A stretch of 9,981 nt of DNA from an uncultured Mollicutes bacterium (GTDB lineage: Bacteria; Bacillota_I; Bacilli_A; RF39; UBA660): contig UQQI01000056.1 of assembly GCA_900543055.1 (NCBI GenBank), positions 1 to 9,981 on the forward strand, in the 5' to 3' direction. This document shows positions 7,466 through 9,981 of this stretch, piece by piece. The notes under the pieces are model-generated. The model saw only the letters and a program-made list of their open reading frames with translations. It had not been told where the DNA came from and searched no databases. The translations under genes and the position numbers were made by a program. The stretch's first letter is position 1, and each line of letters starts with the position of its first letter.

Positions 7466-7481
7466 TATTGTTAATAGTATT
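7444..7481 (-). terminator. Intrinsic terminator of the transglutaminase-like operon
   Basis: On the minus strand AATACTATTAACA, loop ATAT, TGTTAGTAGTATT form a 13-bp stem with a single G-U pair (plus-strand arms 7452-7464 and 7469-7481). A T-rich tail (TTTTTAGTTTTAT) follows. It lies about 30 bases after the stop of the 351-aa gene. The stem is AT-rich but long. Confidence 0.75.
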
Positions 7482-7511
7482 ATAATATTTTTTATTTTAT
7501 TTGCAATAGAT

Positions 7512-8567
7512 TTATTTTCCACTATATGGCTTTCTATCTCTTTCAAGTTCATCAAATGGTAAATATATTCTATCTTCTTTTTCAAATTCTTTTCTATCAA
7601 ATAATCTTACTTCTTTTGAATCACCATCGATTAAATAAGTTTCTCCATCTTTATTAACAAGTAGGCATCTAATGTATCTTGTATCTGTTTCGTTTCCTGG
7701 GATTTTCTTCCAAATTTTTTCTCGTGATTTTCCACCTAAGGAACAACCTATTAATTCTTTCATATATTCAAATACACCTTGTGAGTCTAATTTCAAATCT
7801 TCTGTCATAAATTCCATTGCTTTTCTCAAAAATCCAATTTGTTCTGATTCGTCAATATTCTCAGAAATAAATCTTTCTTTTTTTATCAAGTTGTATCCTG
7901 ATTTTTCTCTTCTTTCATTATATTTTTGTAGTTCTGATCTAAAAACAGCATTTTTATCTGTTCCAGGCATTATTTTTATTCCTTCAAGTGTTAGACCTGC
8001 TTTCAACCTTGTTAAATCTTTAATCCCAGAAAAATCATCCATATCAAGAGTTAGACTATACTCACTACAAGTTAATCCTACGTAATAGTGAGTTTGCTCT
8101 ACATCCCATAATATACATATGTTGTAATCATCATTGTCTTTAAAAATTTCATTTAGTCCTGCAGCAAATTCTCTTGCTAACTCAAAACATACTCGTCTAT
8201 TATGATTTTTTCTGTTATTCTCCCAGACTTCATCAATTTGTCGCCCATACCAATCGGGTACAGTATAAAGGCCATCTCTTACCTTTTGAATATATGAAAT
8301 CAAATTATCATCATAAACATATTTTTTACTTAATTCTTCATAAAGACTTATTATTCTTGTTTCATCTGACATATGGAAATTTGAGAGTATTTTTTTTACA
8401 TATTCTTCTGTTTCTGGAGTCATTTTCCATTCTACTAAATCTTTTGTTATGAACTCATCGCTTTCATTCTCTGTCCACTTAGGATTATATACTACAATGT
8501 CTCTTTCTCCTTTGTTTATTGTTACTAATTCATTAAATTCTTCTAATTTTTTTATATCTTGTTTCAT
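7512..8567 (-). CDS. Transglutaminase-like Cys-His-Asp protein, paralogue A (351 aa)
   Basis: I recognise a catalytic pattern, not a named family. Cys127 lies in HNRRVCFELAREFAAGL at the start of a helix, His160 in THYYVGL, Asp175 in LTLDMDDF. The spacing (33 and then 15 residues) fits the transglutaminase-like papain fold, and Cys-Phe-Glu plus Thr-His recall arylamine N-acetyltransferases. Before the triad come a helix with KKYVYDDN (81-88) and the invariant DWYGRQID (105-112). After it comes IKDLTRLKAGLTLEGIKI (182-199), then LDSQG (260-264), and a C-terminal part with RYIRCLLV and YLIDGDS. No signal peptide or membrane helix is visible, so it is cytoplasmic. It begins 2 bases after the stop of paralogue B, with GGAGG inside that gene, so translation is probably coupled. 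It is the last gene before the terminator. Enzyme activity (protease, transferase or other) is not determinable here. Confidence 0.88.
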   Translation of the reverse strand: MKQDIKKLEEFNELVTINKGERDIVVYNPKWTENESDEFITKDLVEWKMTPETEEYVKKILSNFHMSDETRIISLYEELSKKYVYDDNLISYIQKVRDGLYTVPDWYGRQIDEVWENNRKNHNRRVCFELAREFAAGLNEIFKDNDDYNICILWDVEQTHYYVGLTCSEYSLTLDMDDFSGIKDLTRLKAGLTLEGIKIMPGTDKNAVFRSELQKYNERREKSGYNLIKKERFISENIDESEQIGFLRKAMEFMTEDLKLDSQGVFEYMKELIGCSLGGKSREKIWKKIPGNETDTRYIRCLLVNKDGETYLIDGDSKEVRLFDRKEFEKEDRIYLPFDELERDRKPYSGK

Positions 8568-8569
8568 AA

Positions 8570-9565
8570 CTATCCTCCATAATATTCATAAAATTGCTCT
8601 TCTGGGTTGATTATATATGAAGTTTCATCATAATCTGGATCATTTTCACAAAACATTTTTTGTAATACACTATCAACAATATATTTTTTACTTTCATATT
8701 CAAAGCCAATACATCTTACATACCTTTTTTCTGGTGATTCTGCTTCTAATTTCCATAATCTATCAGTATCTATTTTTTCATCTTCGATGATTTTTTTCAT
8801 AGTTTCATTAAATCCTTGAGAGTCCAAGTTATACTCTTTTATAGTGTTTATTGCTTTATTAAAATATTCAATTTTTTCTTTAATATTACCTTTTTCTATT
8901 AATGTTTGTTTTCTTGATTCGTTGAATTTGTCAATAGTGTTTCTTAATATGTTTTTATCATCTCTTAATATTCTTATACCATCTAATGTTAATCCTGTTT
9001 TTAATCTTGTTAAATCTTTAATTTTATTAAAATCATCTAAATCAAGGATAGCACTATAATCTTCTCCGCTTATTACTGTAACGTAGTGTGTATTATCTTT
9101 CAGACCAATAATAAATGATTCAATATCATCTCTATTACCTATTAAAATATTTATTGCTTTAGCAAAAAATCTTGAAAATTCATAGCATATTCTTCTGTTA
9201 TGAGTTTTTCTTTTTTCAATCCAATTTTTATCAATAATTCTTCCATACCAATCTACTGCTATATAATATGTATTTCCTTCAGCATCTTTTCTTTTTTTAA
9301 AGAAGAATAAAACATTATCATCATAAATGTAATTCAAACAAATAAATTTATATACTTCTAATACTTTTTCTTCTAAAGTCAATTTGTTATTATTTTTTAG
9401 ACTATCAACTAATTCAACCATTGTATCTTCTAATTCCCAATTAATACAATCTAATTCTACATAATCTTCCTTTATATTAGTAGATGGTTCTAAAACAACT
9501 TTATATTCTTCATCTAATTGTTCTTCTACTTCTTTATATAATCTTTCAATATATTTTTTATTCAT
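8570..9565 (-). CDS. Transglutaminase-like Cys-His-Asp protein, paralogue B (331 aa)
   Basis: This is a paralogue of the next gene, similar over nearly its whole length. Shared blocks are YIYDDN (79-84), DWYGRIID (105-112), HNRRICYEF (122-130), NTHYVTV (158-164), LDLDDF (174-179), IKDLTRLKTGLTLDGIRI (182-199), LDSQG (247-251) and RYVRC (281-285). The proposed triad Cys127, His160 and Asp175 falls at exactly the same residue numbers as in A. It differs by lacking about 13 residues between the GIRI and LDSQG blocks and by a shorter C-terminal end. No export signal is visible. The start has a perfect AGGAGG 6 bases upstream, overlapping the TAG stop of the preceding 97-aa gene. Retention of the triad in both copies suggests two active enzymes, perhaps a heterodimer or different substrates. 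Function is inferred at fold level only. Confidence 0.88.
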   Translation of the reverse strand: MNKKYIERLYKEVEEQLDEEYKVVLEPSTNIKEDYVELDCINWELEDTMVELVDSLKNNNKLTLEEKVLEVYKFICLNYIYDDNVLFFFKKRKDAEGNTYYIAVDWYGRIIDKNWIEKRKTHNRRICYEFSRFFAKAINILIGNRDDIESFIIGLKDNTHYVTVISGEDYSAILDLDDFNKIKDLTRLKTGLTLDGIRILRDDKNILRNTIDKFNESRKQTLIEKGNIKEKIEYFNKAINTIKEYNLDSQGFNETMKKIIEDEKIDTDRLWKLEAESPEKRYVRCIGFEYESKKYIVDSVLQKMFCENDPDYDETSYIINPEEQFYEYYGG

Positions 9566-9575
9566 ACTTTGCCTC

Positions 9576-9869
9576 CTAAAATTTTATAATTATATCATTG
9601 TCATTTGGATTTATTTTTCCTGTTATTACTAAATAATCGTATTTTTCTCTATTAACTAATTTTATATATGTTTCTATAAGCATATCTTCTGCTACACCAA
9701 CATTTAGTAATATTTGATAGGCTTTTTCTTTATCTATCTTATAGAAAATTGCTCTATCCTTTAATTTTTTTCTTATTTGTAAGTTTATATCATATGGCCT
9801 GTTTTTTTCTTTAGCAAGTTTTATTTTTGCTTCATTCATTATAATTAATACATTGAATATATCTACCAC
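9576..9869 (-). CDS. Small protein of unknown function, first gene of the operon (about 97 aa, start uncertain)
   Basis: Not recognised. The protein looks mostly helical: residues 11-45 are Lys-rich (KIKLAKEKN, LQIRKKLKD), 46-72 hold DKEKAYQILLNVGVAEDMLI, and the end is beta-like (YDYLVITGKI). It has no membrane helix or signal peptide. The longest frame opens at a GTG (9869) with only a weak AAGAAG upstream; an ATG at residue 11 (9839) has no ribosome site. A better-placed ATG at 9892 behind a purine-rich stretch is out of frame by one base (see the separate entry). The stop TAG overlaps the AGGAGG site of paralogue B, 10 bases away, so these three genes form one unit. The link to the two Cys-His-Asp enzymes suggests a partner or regulator, which is inference. 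Confidence 0.7.
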   Translation of the reverse strand: MVDIFNVLIIMNEAKIKLAKEKNRPYDINLQIRKKLKDRAIFYKIDKEKAYQILLNVGVAEDMLIETYIKLVNREKYDYLVITGKINPNDNDIIIKF

Positions 9870-9892
9870 GCTTATAACTTCTTATCAATCAT
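9870..9892 (-). other. Possible frameshifted N-terminus of the 97-aa gene (or 6-codon leader)
   Basis: An ATG at 9892 opens MIDKKL and then TAA, behind a purine-rich stretch (GGAAAGGGGAAAG, ending about 9 bases away) that resembles a ribosome site. If one base were added to the AAG run near 9881-9883, the frame would read MIDKEVISVVDIFNV and continue into the 97-aa protein. So the natural start may be at 9892, with one base lost by mutation or sequencing error. A true short leader peptide cannot be excluded. Confidence 0.4.
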
Positions 9893-9914
9893 TATAATTG
9901 ACTTTCCCCTTTCC

Positions 9915-9942
9915 TTTAGTCTTGCAACATTAGATGACTAAA
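9915..9942. repeat. Inverted repeat upstream of the operon's first gene
   Basis: TTTAGTC (9915-9921) and GACTAAA (9936-9942) are perfect 7-bp arms around a 14-base centre. On the minus strand the hairpin would end immediately before the purine-rich ribosome-site region, within a leader if transcription starts upstream. It could be an operator or leader hairpin; the arms are short. Confidence 0.45.
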
Positions 9943-9961
9943 TTTATTATTTTTATTATAT

Positions 9962-9967
9962 ATTATA
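9962..9967 (-). promoter_or_regulatory. Candidate -10 box for the three-gene operon
   Basis: TATAAT on the minus strand, preceded by CTATG. The matching -35 position (about 9985-9990) is outside the window, so the promoter cannot be confirmed. From here to 9870 there is no other gene, only the inverted repeat and the purine-rich stretch described separately. Confidence 0.3.
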
Positions 9968-9981
9968 CATAGGTTTTATGT

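Noticed and set aside
7672..8085. Plus-strand ORF of 137 codons
   Set aside because: It is a shadow of the conserved 351-aa gene, whose motifs are shared with its paralogue; no ribosome site of its own is evident.
69..9869. Use of TGA as tryptophan codon, as in Mycoplasma
   Set aside because: Trp is read from TGG and all large frames are open under the standard code; absence of TGA stops in eight genes is too small a sample to mean anything.

Overview
The window is a very AT-rich stretch in which every supportable gene lies on the minus strand; I see no credible gene on the plus strand. Start-site and promoter signals (AGGAGG or G-rich Shine-Dalgarno sequences, TTGACA/TATAAT-type promoters, hairpin plus T-run terminators) and the protein families point to a low-GC Gram-positive bacterium (Bacillota). 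The style resembles uncultured, Mollicute-related gut Bacilli, but that placement is a guess. The eight genes end in TAA or TAG and none in TGA. Trp is encoded by TGG, so the standard bacterial code fits.

Reading in transcription order (high to low coordinates), there are four blocks. (1) 9892-7512: a three-gene operon. It has a small unrecognised gene (about 97 aa, possibly frameshifted near its start) and then two adjacent paralogues of 331 and 351 aa. Both paralogues carry a Cys-His-Asp triad at identical positions (127/160/175), as expected for a transglutaminase-like or arylamine-N-acetyltransferase-like fold. The block ends in a 13-bp-stem terminator at 7444-7481. (2) 7415-5763: a protein O-mannosyltransferase-type membrane glycosyltransferase (GT39/PMT). 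It has an unusual discoidin-like insertion in its first outer loop, its own promoter and its own terminator. (3) 5691-4545: a PfkB-family sugar or nucleoside kinase overlapping a stand-alone Smr-domain protein. (4) 4496-69: a textbook promoter (TTGACA, 17 bp, extended -10 TATTAT) sits over the end of the Smr gene and drives two large single-pass membrane proteins. The first (557 aa) is cysteine-rich, with a 13-residue Cys repeat array, a thrombospondin-1-like WxxWxxW...C segment and Ser/Thr-rich stretches. The second (913 aa) has an acidic disordered cytoplasmic half, one membrane helix, and an outer domain followed by an acidic, Ser-rich tail.

A plausible functional theme is cell-surface construction. 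The GT39 enzyme glycosylates exported Ser/Thr-rich proteins, and the two surface proteins of block 4 are natural candidate substrates, though nothing in the sequence proves this. The most novel-looking element is the operon with the tandem Cys-His-Asp paralogues, whose substrate and role I cannot name.
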